From the NCBI RefSeq assembly GCF_014236795.1, contig NZ_CP049017.1, positions 288,001 through 352,000 of the forward strand: a stretch of DNA of 64,000 bases, given 5' to 3'. Made by a program: the position numbers and the translations under genes. This DNA is from Xanthomonas theicola (GTDB taxonomy: Bacteria; Pseudomonadota; Gammaproteobacteria; Xanthomonadales; Xanthomonadaceae). The notes under the pieces were generated by a model. The model worked only from the letters and a program-made list of their open reading frames with translations, searched no databases and had not been told where the DNA came from. Every line of letters starts with the position of its first letter. Position 1 is the stretch's first letter. Shown here piece after piece: positions 30,371 to 42,004 of the stretch.

Positions 30371-31271
30371 GTCGGGCCACGGCCACCACGCAGGCGCTGT
30401 TCGACCCGGCATTCGTCGAGGCGGTGCAGGCGCTGTCGCTGCGCATCGCCCAGGCGCAGCGCGGTGGCCGGCTGGCCGAGCAGCGCACCACCGCGCGTGG
30501 CCAGGGCAGCGAGTTCGCCGATTTCAAGCCGTACACGATGGGCGACGATCTGCGGGCGATCGACTGGAACGTCTACCAGCGCCTGGGCCGGGTGTTCGTG
30601 CGCGTGTTCGAGGAGCAGCAGGACCTGCCGGTCTACCTGCTGGTGGACGCCTCGGCCAGCATGGTCGCCGAACGGCCGGCGCGGTTGCCGGCCGCGCAGC
30701 GCGCGGCCTTCGCGCTGGCGGCGATCGCGCTGTCCCAGCACGATGCGGTCAGCCTGCTGACGTTCGCCGAGGCCATGCAGGTGCAGGCGCGCGCGGTGTC
30801 CGGGCGCGCCAACCTGCTGCGGCTGGCCACGCAACTGGCGGACCTGCAGGGCCACGGAGGCACCCAGCTGGTGGGTGCGCTGCGGCAGGTGGCGGCCAGC
30901 CGCCTGCGCCGCGGGCTGGTGGTGGTGCTGTCGGATTTCTTCGATCCGGCGGGTGTCGAGGCGCTGCTGGACGGCCTGCAGGCGTTGCCGCACCGGGTGT
31001 TGCTGGTACAGCTGACGCGCGCCCACGACGCCGACCCCGACCTGCATCCGGACCTGCGCGGGGAGGTGCTGATCGACGATGGCGAACCCGGCCATGCGGT
31101 GCCGGTGAGCCTGTCGCCGGACCTGCTGCGCGCCTATGCCCAGGTGCATGCGCGCTTCAACGAACGCCTTGCCGCGTTCGCCCGGCGCGGCGGCGGCCTG
31201 TTGCGCCTCGACGCGGCCGCGGACGTGCTGCCGCCGTTGCAGGCCATGTTCGGCAGCGGAGCGCTGCGGTT

Positions 31272-31275
<4 letters not shown>
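30367..31275 (+). CDS. DUF58 (VWA-like) protein
   Basis: A 302-residue DUF58 protein, the usual partner of MoxR ATPases. It shows the family signature GQGSEFADFKPYTMGDDLRAIDWN early (about residues 43-66; quoted here only to mark the block), followed by RVFEEQQDLPVYLLVDASASM, a VWA-like strand with a DASASM metal-site motif. SDFFDP appears in the second half. The ATG is at 30367, not further upstream, because it overlaps the moxR stop as ATGA. No export signal: probably cytoplasmic or membrane-associated. Its stop overlaps the GTG of the next gene. Confidence 0.9.
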
Positions 31276-32999
<1,724 letters not shown>

Positions 33000-33001
33000 G
33001 G

Positions 33002-35440
33002 ATGCCGATGGACATGGTGTTGCAATCGCCCTGGGCGGTCGCGCTGCTGGTGCTGCTGCCGCTGCTATGGTGGCGCTCGTCGCGGCTGCCACGCTGGCAG
33101 CGGTGGCTGCGCGCGGCGCTGCTGGCCTGCGTGGCGCTCGCCCTGGCCCAGCCGTCGCTGTTGTTGCGCGCAAGCGCGCCGGCCCAGGTCGTGGTGCTGG
33201 ACCAGCGCGCGGCGCTGCCGCCGCCGCAGCGCGCCGCGTGGCTGCAGCAACTGCGGCGGCACCTGGCTGCCAGCGGATCCGGCACGCGCAGCAGCGTGCT
33301 GCAACTGGGCGGTGAGCCGTTGCAACTGGACGTGGCCGAGTATCTGCCGCTCGGCGAGCAGTCGCCGATACGGGCGCTGACGCTGGCACTGGAGCGCCTG
33401 CCGGCCGGCGCGGGCGGGCAGGTGCTGTACCTGGGCGACGGCGGCTCGCCGGACCGGCAGTGGGGGCGCGCGGTGGCGGCACTGCTGGAGCGCGGAATCA
33501 AGGTGACGATGGCGCCGGACGCGCCGGCGCCGCGCGCCCCGCACCTGGTGGACGTGGAACTGGCGCCGGTGCGGGCCGGTGGCCTGGCGACGGCGCAGGT
33601 CCGGCTGGACGGGCGCGGGCGCGGGGTATCCGTTGCGTTGCTGTACGAGGGCGTCGAAGTGGTGCGTTCGCCGCCGCTGGATCTGGACGGCCCCCGCCAG
33701 GTGGCGTTGCAGTTCCCCGCCGGGAGCGCCGGCTTTCATCGCCTGCGGGTACTGCTGCGCAGCGGCGGCGCGGAGGGCGACGGCGGCGCCCTGACCGGAA
33801 CGCTGGCGGTGCAGGACCCGCTCGCGCTGCTCTACGTGGCCGCCGATGCCGGCGCCGGCGCCCACCTGCAACGCCTGCTGGGCGAGGGCTTCAAGGTGCG
33901 GCAGCAGGCGCCGGGCACGCTCGCCGCCGCCAGCTTCGCCGGGCAGGACATCGCGGTGCTCGATGGCGTCGGGATCGATCTGCCCGCCCCCGCGCAGACC
34001 GCGCTGGCCGAGGAGGTCGGCCGCGACGGCATGGGACTGGTCTTCAGCGGCGGCGCCAGCGCCTTTTCGACGCTTCCGCGCGATCCGGCCGGCGCCGGCC
34101 CGCTGGCGCGGCTGTTGCCGGTGAGCGGGCAACCGCAGGAACAACTGCACGATCCCAGCGTGGCACTGGTGATCATCATCGATTCGTCTGGTTCGATGGC
34201 CGGCGCGCCGATGGACCTGGCCAAGCAGATCGCGCGCCTGGCGGTGCGCCGGCTCAAGCCGGAGGACCGGGTGGGCGTGGTGGAGTTCTACGGCGCCCGG
34301 CAGTGGTCGGTGCCGATCCAGCCGGCGCGCAACACCGGCGATGTCGAGCGTGCCATCGGCCGGATGCAGGCGCAGGGCGGCACCCAGCTCTTCCCGGCGG
34401 TGCAGGAGGCGTATTTCGGCCTGAAGAACACCGATACCCGCTTCAAGCACATGCTGATCATCACCGATGCCGGCGTGGAGGAGGACAACTACCAGCGCCT
34501 GCTGCGGCACATCGCGCAGGACCGCATCAACGTCTCCACCGCGCTGGTGGGCGAGGGCGAGGGCGGGGGCGAGGAGAAGATGGCCGAACTGGCGAACTGG
34601 GGCCGCGGCCGCTTCTATCAGGTGGGCAACGATGCCAGCATGGTGGAGGTGAACCTCAAGCAGCCGCAACTGCAGCCGTCGCCGGGTTACCGCAACGGGC
34701 GCTTCGCCGTGCAGGCGGTGCCGGGCCAGGCCTGGTGGCAGGGCCAGACGCTGCAGGGCATGCCGCCGTTGCAGGGCCTGGCCACGGCGATGCCGCGCCA
34801 GGGCGCACAGATCATGGCGCGGGCCGGCGCGCAGCCGGTGGTGGCCAGCTGGCAGCATGGCGCCGGACGGGTGACCAGCCTGATGACCGAACCGCTGGGC
34901 GCCGGCACCCGCGGCTGGGAGGCGTGGCCGGGCTACGGCCCGTGGCTGGCGCGCCTGGTCGCCGGGACCGCCCGCCAGCGGCCGGCGCATGCGCTGGAGG
35001 TGGCGCGCGACGGTGACGCGTTGCAGGTGGTGGTCGAACGCAGCGGTGCGGCGACGGCCGCCGACACCCGGTTGCTCGCGGTGGACGCCGACGGCGGCGA
35101 GCAGGCGATCGCGCTGCAGGCGATGACCCCCGCCATCCTGGCCGCGCGCATCGAACGGCCCGCCGCTCAGACACGCCTGCTGCTGCGCGCGGGCGGGGTG
35201 GCCGTGCGCGCCACCGATCCCGCCTGGACCGCCGCAGACGCGCTGCCCGCCGCGCTGCGCTATCAACTGCCGCTGCCCGGGCTGGTCGCATTGACCAGCC
35301 GCGCGCCGGCGGCGAGCGGCTGGCGCGTGCTGGACCTGCGCAGCGCGCTGGCCCTGCTGGCCATCGGCCTGTACCTGCTGGAACTGCTGTGCCGTCGCTG
35401 GGCCTGGCGGACACCTTCGTTTTTCCGGAGACCGCGCTGA
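33002..35440 (+). CDS. Membrane-anchored von Willebrand factor A protein
   Basis: An 812-residue protein beginning MPMDMVLQSPWAVALLVLLP, two bases after the previous stop. Two N-terminal helices and one near the C-terminus (SALALLAIGLYLLELLCRRW) place a large domain outside the cytoplasm. The central VWA domain (about 385-560) has a complete metal-ion-dependent adhesion site: DSSGSM near residue 395, a GGTQL threonine and ITDAG. A gatase-like fold is likely around it. Its partners are the MoxR ATPase and BatA-like protein upstream. It shares TGATG overlap with the TPR gene, so the six genes 27912-40836 are read together. Confidence 0.88.
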   Translation: MPMDMVLQSPWAVALLVLLPLLWWRSSRLPRWQRWLRAALLACVALALAQPSLLLRASAPAQVVVLDQRAALPPPQRAAWLQQLRRHLAASGSGTRSSVLQLGGEPLQLDVAEYLPLGEQSPIRALTLALERLPAGAGGQVLYLGDGGSPDRQWGRAVAALLERGIKVTMAPDAPAPRAPHLVDVELAPVRAGGLATAQVRLDGRGRGVSVALLYEGVEVVRSPPLDLDGPRQVALQFPAGSAGFHRLRVLLRSGGAEGDGGALTGTLAVQDPLALLYVAADAGAGAHLQRLLGEGFKVRQQAPGTLAAASFAGQDIAVLDGVGIDLPAPAQTALAEEVGRDGMGLVFSGGASAFSTLPRDPAGAGPLARLLPVSGQPQEQLHDPSVALVIIIDSSGSMAGAPMDLAKQIARLAVRRLKPEDRVGVVEFYGARQWSVPIQPARNTGDVERAIGRMQAQGGTQLFPAVQEAYFGLKNTDTRFKHMLIITDAGVEEDNYQRLLRHIAQDRINVSTALVGEGEGGGEEKMAELANWGRGRFYQVGNDASMVEVNLKQPQLQPSPGYRNGRFAVQAVPGQAWWQGQTLQGMPPLQGLATAMPRQGAQIMARAGAQPVVASWQHGAGRVTSLMTEPLGAGTRGWEAWPGYGPWLARLVAGTARQRPAHALEVARDGDALQVVVERSGAATAADTRLLAVDADGGEQAIALQAMTPAILAARIERPAAQTRLLLRAGGVAVRATDPAWTAADALPAALRYQLPLPGLVALTSRAPAASGWRVLDLRSALALLAIGLYLLELLCRRWAWRTPSFFRRPR

Positions 35441-38400
35441 TGTCTGCTGAACGCACCTCGCTCTCCCTGGCGCTCGCGCTGGCCCTGCTGGTCGGCGCCG
35501 CCCCGCTCGGCGCGGCCCCGGCAGCGGCAGCGGCGGCCGGCCGGCATCTGCCCGCCGCCCACACCGCCTGGGCGCAGGCATGGCAGCAGTGGCGGCAGGG
35601 CGATGCCCGCGCCGCGCTGGCCACGGTCGAGGCGGGCCTGCGCGACAGCCCGGAGGCGGCGGGGCTGCAATTGCGCGCGGCGCTGCTGGATGCCGGCGGC
35701 GACCTGGCGGCGGCGCAGCAAGCCTATGCCGCCGCCGCCCTTGCCAGCCAGGGCGCGCCACGCTGGACCCTGCAGGTGCACGCGGCGCTGTTGGCGAAGG
35801 ACCCCGCGCCGGCGTTGGCGGCGCTGGAACTGGCCGGGCCGGCGCGGCAACGGATGGCGGTGCTGCTGGCGATGCTGGGTCGCACCGATCTGGCGCTGTC
35901 GGCGGCCAGCGCCGGCAGCGGCGTGGTGGTCGACCTGCAACGCGCCGCCTGGGCGCTGCAGAGCGGGGACGCAAGCCGTGCGCGGACCCACGCCTGGCGC
36001 GCCTTCGACGCGGCCGCCGACGCCGGCGATCGCCGTTACGCGCTGGCGTTGTGGATGGAAGCCTGGCGCGATGCGCAGCAGATGGAGCAGGCCGTGCAGT
36101 GGTTGCAGCGGCAGCCGCCGCAGCCGGAACTGCAGCAGGCGCTGGTGGACGCGTTGCTGGAACTGGGCCGGTTCGACGAGGCCATCGCCCAGGTCAAGCG
36201 TTCCCAGGACCCGGCCATGCGGCAGCGCCTGATCGGGATCCTGGAGCTGGCCGGCCGCAGCGAGGAAGTGGCCAGCGAATACCGCGGCGAGATCCGTCGC
36301 CAGCCGCATGCTGCGGCCGCCTACATCGGCCTGGCCGCGCAGGAACTGGCGGCCGGGCGCCGGCCGCAAGCGCTGGCGACCTTCGCACAGTTGTTCGCCG
36401 CCAATCGCGGGCGCGCCGAGGTGCTGCTGCCGGCCGCGCGGCAGATGACCGCGATGGGCCTGCAGGATCAAGCCATGCCGCTGCTGCGCGCCGCCGCGCT
36501 GCCGGCCGCTGCCCGCGGCGCGGTGGACCTGTATGCGTTCGATGGCCTGCTGGCGGGTGGCGATGACGCCGCTGCCGGCCGGCTGCTGGCGGCCCTGCAT
36601 GCCCGCCTGCCGGCCGCAGATCCGTTGCAGTCCGAGGTGGCCGACGGCTTCGAGCGCCTGCAGCAGCCCGCGCAGGCACTGGCGGTGCTGCTGGCGATGG
36701 AACGCGCGCGCGCGCAGCCGCTGGACTACGACCTGCAGGTGCGCATCGCCACGCTGGCGATGGTGGCCGGCGACTCGCAACAGGCGCTGGCGCGCTGGCG
36801 CGCCTTGTGGACGCAGGCGCAGCTGCCGGCGCGCCGCGCGTTCCTGGAACGGCAGATCGTCAAGGTCGCCCGCGCCCGCGGCGAGCTGGAGCCGCTGGCC
36901 GCCGCGCTGGAGGCGCAGCAGGCGCAAGGCACGCTGCCAGCGGCCGGCCTGGACCTGCTGGTCGCCCTGGCACTGGCGCTGGAAGCGCCCGAGCGCGCCG
37001 AGGCAGCGGTTGCGCGCCAGGCGCGCGCCCGGGGCGGCGGCGGGCGCACCGCGCAACTGCGGCAGTTGGGCGGACTGTACGCACGCCTGGGCGACGGCGC
37101 GCGGGTGGATGGGGTGCTGCGCGAACTGGTGAAGGCCGATCCGGACAACGCCGCGATCTACCTGCGCAAGCTGGCCCTGAACACCGCCCGCGGGCCACGC
37201 GCGGGCGCCGGCGCCGGCGACGAGGCCGCCCGGCTGCAGGCCCTGCAGGCGATCCTGGCCCAGTTGCAGGCGCGCGAGACGGACGCCGGGCAGTCGGTGC
37301 AGTACGCCGCCGGCCTGTATGCCATCGCCGGCCTGGACGATGCCGCGGCGGCCGCCTACGAGCGCGCCATGGTGCTGGCCCCGGACGGGCTGGACAACCT
37401 GTTGCAACTGGCCGAGCTGCGCAAGCGGCAGCAGCGCGTGCCGGAGGCGGTGGCGCTGTTGCAGGCGGCCGCGGCGGCCAGCGGCAGCCAGGCGCGCTTC
37501 ATCCAACTGGCCGACGCCATCGGCGGGCTGCTGGTGGCCGATCCCGACGCGCCCACGCGCCGCGGCGATCCGCGCGAGGCGCTGGCGCCAGTGGTCAATG
37601 CGTGGCTGCAGCGGCAGCTGCTGGCCCGTCTGGGCACCGACGCGGACGCCTACCCGCTGTATGCGGTGCTGGCCGATCTCGGCCAGGCCCAGGCCGATTT
37701 CCCACTGCAACTGCGCGCCTACGACAACGCGCTGGCGGCGGCCGGCGAGCAGCGCGGCCTGTTGCTGCGGCAACTGGTGACGCTGCTGTCCGGCAGCAAC
37801 GGCAGCGACGGCCAGGCCGGCGCTTCGATCGGCGACAACGCGCGCAAGCTGCGCTACGGCCGGCGGCTGCTCGCCCTGAAGCGCGAGTTCCCGCCGGACT
37901 TCTTCGCCGACCTTGGCCGTTCGTTGCTGGCCGGCGGCGACGCCCTGGGCGCCGAGCGCGCGTTCGCCGCGATGTCCGACCTCGGCGGGCTGGTCAACGT
38001 CGCCCAGTTCAAGGGCGACAGCTACGCCAGCCAGGGCCGGGTCGAGCAGGCGCTCATCAACTACAGCCAGGCCCTGGCGCGCGACCAGGACAATCCGGAG
38101 CTGATCCTGAAGACCTCGATCCTGCGCGAGCGCCGCGACGACGACGGGCAGGCCAATCACTGGTACTGGCACGGCCTGCGCGCCCTGCTGCTGCGCCAGC
38201 CGCTGCAGGACAACGGCCTGGTCAACGATGTGGCGCTGGACAGCCAGCGGTTCCAGCCGGCCTTACTGGAGGGCTTGCTGCTGACCTGGCACGACGACGC
38301 GCCGGAAGCCATCGCCGCATGGCGCGCGCTGCAGGACCTGTGGAACCAGACCCTGGCGCTCGCCGACCCGAGTGTGCCGTTCGCGCGCCAGGCGCGGCTG

Positions 38401-40836
38401 CGCGCGCTGCTGTCGCTGCAGCAGCAACTCGGCGCCTACCGCGGCGACGATGCCGCGGTGGCGCGCGCCGAAGACGCGGTGATCGCGCGTTTCTCCGCCG
38501 ATCCGGCAGTGCGCGAGGCCATCCAGACGCGCCGGCTGCGCGCCGGGCGCGGGCCGCAGACGGCGGCGGACAGTACCGGTGCGTGGGTGCGGGCCGGGCT
38601 GTCCGAGCAGGCCGAGCGCAGCGGCAACGCCAGCCTGGCGCTGGCAACCAGCGGCAACGACCAGGCGCGGGTGCACGCGCTGGTGGCCGACGCCATCGCC
38701 GCCGAGGCGGCGTGGCAGGCCGCCAATGCAGGGCAGGCGCAGGCCAGCCCCGGTCCCGACACCCTTTACGTGCTGCTGGCGCAGGGCGCCGAGCAGCTGC
38801 CGCGCGAACAGTTCCTGCAGCAGGTGTACGCGCCGATCGCTGCCGCGCCGTTCCGGGCGCAGGTCCTGTTCAACGTCTACCGCGGCGCGCCGGACCAGTA
38901 CGCGCTGCTGGAAAAGCGGGTCGGCCACGCGCTGCTGGACGATGCCACCCTGATGCGCCTGCTGGTGGAGCAGGCCAACCAGCCGATTCCGTTCACGGTG
39001 CGCAAGCGCGCCTCGGAGCAGGAGTACGGCGAACGCCTGGTCGGGCGCTTCGACACCGCCCAGCGCCTGACGTTGCTGGAGCGGTTCGACGCCGCCGCCC
39101 AGGCCGGCAAGGGGCGCTCGATGCTGCAGGCCACGCTGGTGGAGGATCTGCTGCGCAAGCCGCTGTCCGGCGAGCAGCGCACCCGCCTGTCGCGGGTGGT
39201 GGCGGCGCAGATCGACCACCCGCTGGACTTCGAGCAGGGCAGCGCCGCCTTTGCGATCATTCCGTTGCTGGTGCTGGATGCCGACGAGGGCAACCGTCCG
39301 CTTCTGCAGGAAGCGGCCGCGCGCATCGCCCGCCGCCATCCCGACGGCCGCCGCTTCCCCGGCTTCTTGCGCGCCTGGTTCGACGGCGACCGCACCCGGG
39401 CGCTGGGCGAACTGCAGGCGCTGTCTGCCGATACCGGCCAGGCCGCCGGCGACTATGCGCAGGCACTGGTGAGCAAATGGTTCCCCGAGCAGCGCCAGCA
39501 GCGCATCGATGCGTTCTTCGCCGACCCGGCGCCGGACCCGGCGACCACCGCCGCCTTCCATCGCGAGTTCGTCCTCGATGCCGGCTACGGCGACGATGCC
39601 CCGGCGCCGCGAGCGACCACCCGCTACCTGGAGCGGCTGGTCGCGGTCGAGCCGGCGAACCCAGGCTATCTCGCCGGTTTGCTGGAAGACGATCTCAAGC
39701 ACGCCCGGCAGGCGCAGTACCTGCAACGGTTGCAGGCCTACGTGGACGCCAACCCGGACCAGTCGATCGCCGCGGCCGCGCTGGTGCTGGATCTGTACGC
39801 GGCAAACCAGGACGACGCCGCAAGGCGGGTGGAAACGGCCACCGGCCTGGACAGCGAAAACACCGACGCGATGCTGGACCTGATCAACAAGGCGCGCGCG
39901 CAACTCCAGCAGGCGCAGGGCCCGGACCTCAACGCGTTGCTCGAAGCCGCGTTCGGCCGTTTCCAGCAGGCCCGCCCGCAGGCGGCGCTGTCGCAGGCGG
40001 TGATCCGCCAGGGACAGGCCGCCGCTGCGCTTGCCGATGACGATGGCCAGCGCGGCGGCAGCGTGGCCCTGGCGCGTACCCACGCCAGCGCACCGGCCCA
40101 GGTTCGCCAGGTGCTGCGCGGGCTCTGGCGCAATGCGCCGCCAGCTACTCGCCTTGCCCTGCTGAGCCAGCCTTACGACAGCGACGGCCATCTGCGTGGC
40201 ACCCCGATGTCCAAGGCCAACGACGGGCCGGACCTGCTGCCGGCGATCGCCGCCGACCCGGGCGTCGCGCAAGAACTGGACCTATACCTGCGCGCGATGC
40301 CAACGGCGCAGCGCCAGCGCGCCCAGCCGCTGTACGCGCTGATCGCCTCCGGCCTGCAGGCCACCGGCGGCTTGCCGGCCCGGGCGACGGAACTGCGCGC
40401 CCGGTTGCGGGAGGGCGCGCTGGACGGGCATGGCGTGCAGTTGCTGGCCACGCTGCTGGCGCAGCAGGGCAGCGGCCTGGACGACGCCGGGTTGCAGGCG
40501 CTGCGGCAGACCCTGGCGCGCATGCCGCTGCTGGCGCCGGCCCAGCGCGTGCTGTTCGCGCAGGTGTTCGCGCAATCGGGCGCCACCGGCGAGGCGACCT
40601 TGCTGATCCAGGCCGCGACGCAACAGCTGCTGCATCCGAGCAGCGGCGGTGGCGACGATGAGATCCTCTTTCAGAGCCCGCAGGAAGCGCTGGAGGCCCT
40701 GGCCGAGTCCCTCGGGCGTTGGCCCGACCGCGACGCCGCCCTGGCAAGCTGGCGTTGGCTGGAGGCGAGCATCGGCCAGGAAGCCGCGCAGCAGCAGGCG
40801 GGCATCAGGGACTTCAAGCGGCCCGGCTGGCTCTAG
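35440..40836 (+). CDS. Giant exported TPR-repeat protein, last gene of the MoxR-VWA operon
   Basis: A 1798-residue protein with a signal peptide (MSAERTSLSLALALALLVGA...), so periplasmic. Most of it is alanine-rich helical repeat of TPR type, for example ALATVEAGLRDSPEAAGLQL, AAAAYERAMVLAPDG and EQALINYSQALARDQDNPEL. The start overlaps the VWA stop (TGATG). TPR proteins often close Bat-type operons, but this length is far beyond the usual 200-600 residues. The stop codon TAG lies inside the 4-bp CTAG target duplicated by the adjoining IS5 element, so the native 3' end may have been altered by IS insertion. Likely a scaffold for envelope complexes; function inferred. Confidence 0.85.
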   Translation: MSAERTSLSLALALALLVGAAPLGAAPAAAAAAGRHLPAAHTAWAQAWQQWRQGDARAALATVEAGLRDSPEAAGLQLRAALLDAGGDLAAAQQAYAAAALASQGAPRWTLQVHAALLAKDPAPALAALELAGPARQRMAVLLAMLGRTDLALSAASAGSGVVVDLQRAAWALQSGDASRARTHAWRAFDAAADAGDRRYALALWMEAWRDAQQMEQAVQWLQRQPPQPELQQALVDALLELGRFDEAIAQVKRSQDPAMRQRLIGILELAGRSEEVASEYRGEIRRQPHAAAAYIGLAAQELAAGRRPQALATFAQLFAANRGRAEVLLPAARQMTAMGLQDQAMPLLRAAALPAAARGAVDLYAFDGLLAGGDDAAAGRLLAALHARLPAADPLQSEVADGFERLQQPAQALAVLLAMERARAQPLDYDLQVRIATLAMVAGDSQQALARWRALWTQAQLPARRAFLERQIVKVARARGELEPLAAALEAQQAQGTLPAAGLDLLVALALALEAPERAEAAVARQARARGGGGRTAQLRQLGGLYARLGDGARVDGVLRELVKADPDNAAIYLRKLALNTARGPRAGAGAGDEAARLQALQAILAQLQARETDAGQSVQYAAGLYAIAGLDDAAAAAYERAMVLAPDGLDNLLQLAELRKRQQRVPEAVALLQAAAAASGSQARFIQLADAIGGLLVADPDAPTRRGDPREALAPVVNAWLQRQLLARLGTDADAYPLYAVLADLGQAQADFPLQLRAYDNALAAAGEQRGLLLRQLVTLLSGSNGSDGQAGASIGDNARKLRYGRRLLALKREFPPDFFADLGRSLLAGGDALGAERAFAAMSDLGGLVNVAQFKGDSYASQGRVEQALINYSQALARDQDNPELILKTSILRERRDDDGQANHWYWHGLRALLLRQPLQDNGLVNDVALDSQRFQPALLEGLLLTWHDDAPEAIAAWRALQDLWNQTLALADPSVPFARQARLRALLSLQQQLGAYRGDDAAVARAEDAVIARFSADPAVREAIQTRRLRAGRGPQTAADSTGAWVRAGLSEQAERSGNASLALATSGNDQARVHALVADAIAAEAAWQAANAGQAQASPGPDTLYVLLAQGAEQLPREQFLQQVYAPIAAAPFRAQVLFNVYRGAPDQYALLEKRVGHALLDDATLMRLLVEQANQPIPFTVRKRASEQEYGERLVGRFDTAQRLTLLERFDAAAQAGKGRSMLQATLVEDLLRKPLSGEQRTRLSRVVAAQIDHPLDFEQGSAAFAIIPLLVLDADEGNRPLLQEAAARIARRHPDGRRFPGFLRAWFDGDRTRALGELQALSADTGQAAGDYAQALVSKWFPEQRQQRIDAFFADPAPDPATTAAFHREFVLDAGYGDDAPAPRATTRYLERLVAVEPANPGYLAGLLEDDLKHARQAQYLQRLQAYVDANPDQSIAAAALVLDLYAANQDDAARRVETATGLDSENTDAMLDLINKARAQLQQAQGPDLNALLEAAFGRFQQARPQAALSQAVIRQGQAAAALADDDGQRGGSVALARTHASAPAQVRQVLRGLWRNAPPATRLALLSQPYDSDGHLRGTPMSKANDGPDLLPAIAADPGVAQELDLYLRAMPTAQRQRAQPLYALIASGLQATGGLPARATELRARLREGALDGHGVQLLATLLAQQGSGLDDAGLQALRQTLARMPLLAPAQRVLFAQVFAQSGATGEATLLIQAATQQLLHPSSGGGDDEILFQSPQEALEALAESLGRWPDRDAALASWRWLEASIGQEAAQQQAGIRDFKRPGWL

Positions 40837-42001
40837 GGAAGGTCTGATCAACGCCGTCAGAGGATGAGGCAATCCAAATCGGCCACGCTGACGGCACTCA
40901 GCCCCTTGGTTTTCGCCGTCTCCGGCGCATTTTCGGGGTATTGCCCGGGTGACAGGCACACCCTCCCCACGACAGGCATCAACTGCTTTGGCTTCATCCA
41001 CGGGTTCGACAGCGCAAACAGCGTCAGCACCTGCGCGGTGTTCTTCGCCAAGCCGCGATAGCGCACCTTGACGTAGCCAAACTGGCGCTTGATCACCCGA
41101 AACGGGTGTTCCACCTTCGCTCGCAGGCTGGCCTTGGCATGCTCCCAGCGTCGGGCCCACTTCAATTCGCGCTTGTTGTTGATCTGCTTGAGCTTGGAGG
41201 GCTTCTCGGCGATCAGGTAGCGCCGCTTGCGCTTGCTCGTCCTCTCCTCGCGCTTCTCCACCAGGCAGGTGTAACCGCTGTCGCCGCACACCGTGTCCTG
41301 CTTGCCGTGCAGCAGCTTGGGCGCCTGCGTGATGTCCGCCGCGTTGGCCGCCGTGCATTCCACGTGGTGCACCAGGCCGGACTCGTCGTCCACCCCGACG
41401 TGCGCCTTCATCCCGAAGAAATATTGATTGCCCTTCTTGGTCTGGTGCATCTGCCGATCACGCTCGCCGTCCTGGTTCTTGGTCGAACGGGGCGCGGCAA
41501 TGATCGTGGCGTCCACGATGGTGCCACCACGCAAGCTCTGGCCCTTGCGCGACAGATGCGCATTGACCCGGTCCAACAGCGTGCGCGCCAAATCGTACTG
41601 CTCCAGCAAGTGGCGGCACTTGAGAATCGTGGTCTCCTCCGGCACCTCATCCAGGCCGCCGATCTTCGCGAAACGGCGCATCGACACCGTGTCCTACAGG
41701 GCTTCTTCCGCCGACGGATTGCTCCGTGCGTACCATTGCTGCAAAAAGTGGATGCGCCGCATCGTCTCCAGCGGGGACGGCGGCCGCCCCGGCTGGCCCG
41801 ACTTCGGGTAGTGCGGCTCGATCAGCGCCAGCAGGCCATTCCACGGCACCACCTGATCCATCTGCGCCAGGAACACCTCGCGCCGCGTCTGCTTGCCCTT
41901 GCCGTTGTACGCCGCGTCGCCGAAAGAAAACTGCAATCGTCGTCATCCCCTTGGACTCAGTGCGATTGTCGCAGGATCAGCCGGAGTTGTTCAGACCTTC
42001 C
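40837..42001 (-). mobile_element. IS5-family insertion sequence (IS5 subgroup), about 1165 bp, transposase interrupted
   Basis: Ends are inverted repeats GGAAGGTCTGAtCAAC (40837) and GGAAGGTCTGAaCAAC (reverse complement ending at 42001), 15 of 16 identical. CTAG flanks both sides (40833-40836 and 42002-42005), the target duplication typical of this subgroup. It carries a single transposase frame on the minus strand. Left neighbour is the TPR gene stop; right neighbour is a second IS with no spacer. Confidence 0.88.
40857..41936 (-). pseudogene. IS5-family transposase with an in-frame amber codon
   Basis: The frame from ATG 41936 reads MQFSFGDAAYNGKGKQTRRE, then RSNPSAEEAL, then TAG at 41696-41694, then DTVSMRRFAKIGG onward without any frame change to 40857. 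Related IS5 transposases have Gln at this place, so a single CAG to TAG change explains the stop. The downstream part (277 codons from GTG 41687) keeps the DDE residues: Asp in VDATI, Asp in CGDSGY and Glu in AKVEHPFRVIKRQFG. Full length would be about 359 residues. It is probably inactive unless the amber codon is suppressed; the downstream part alone lacks the N-terminal DNA-binding region. Confidence 0.85.
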
Positions 42002-42004
42002 CTA

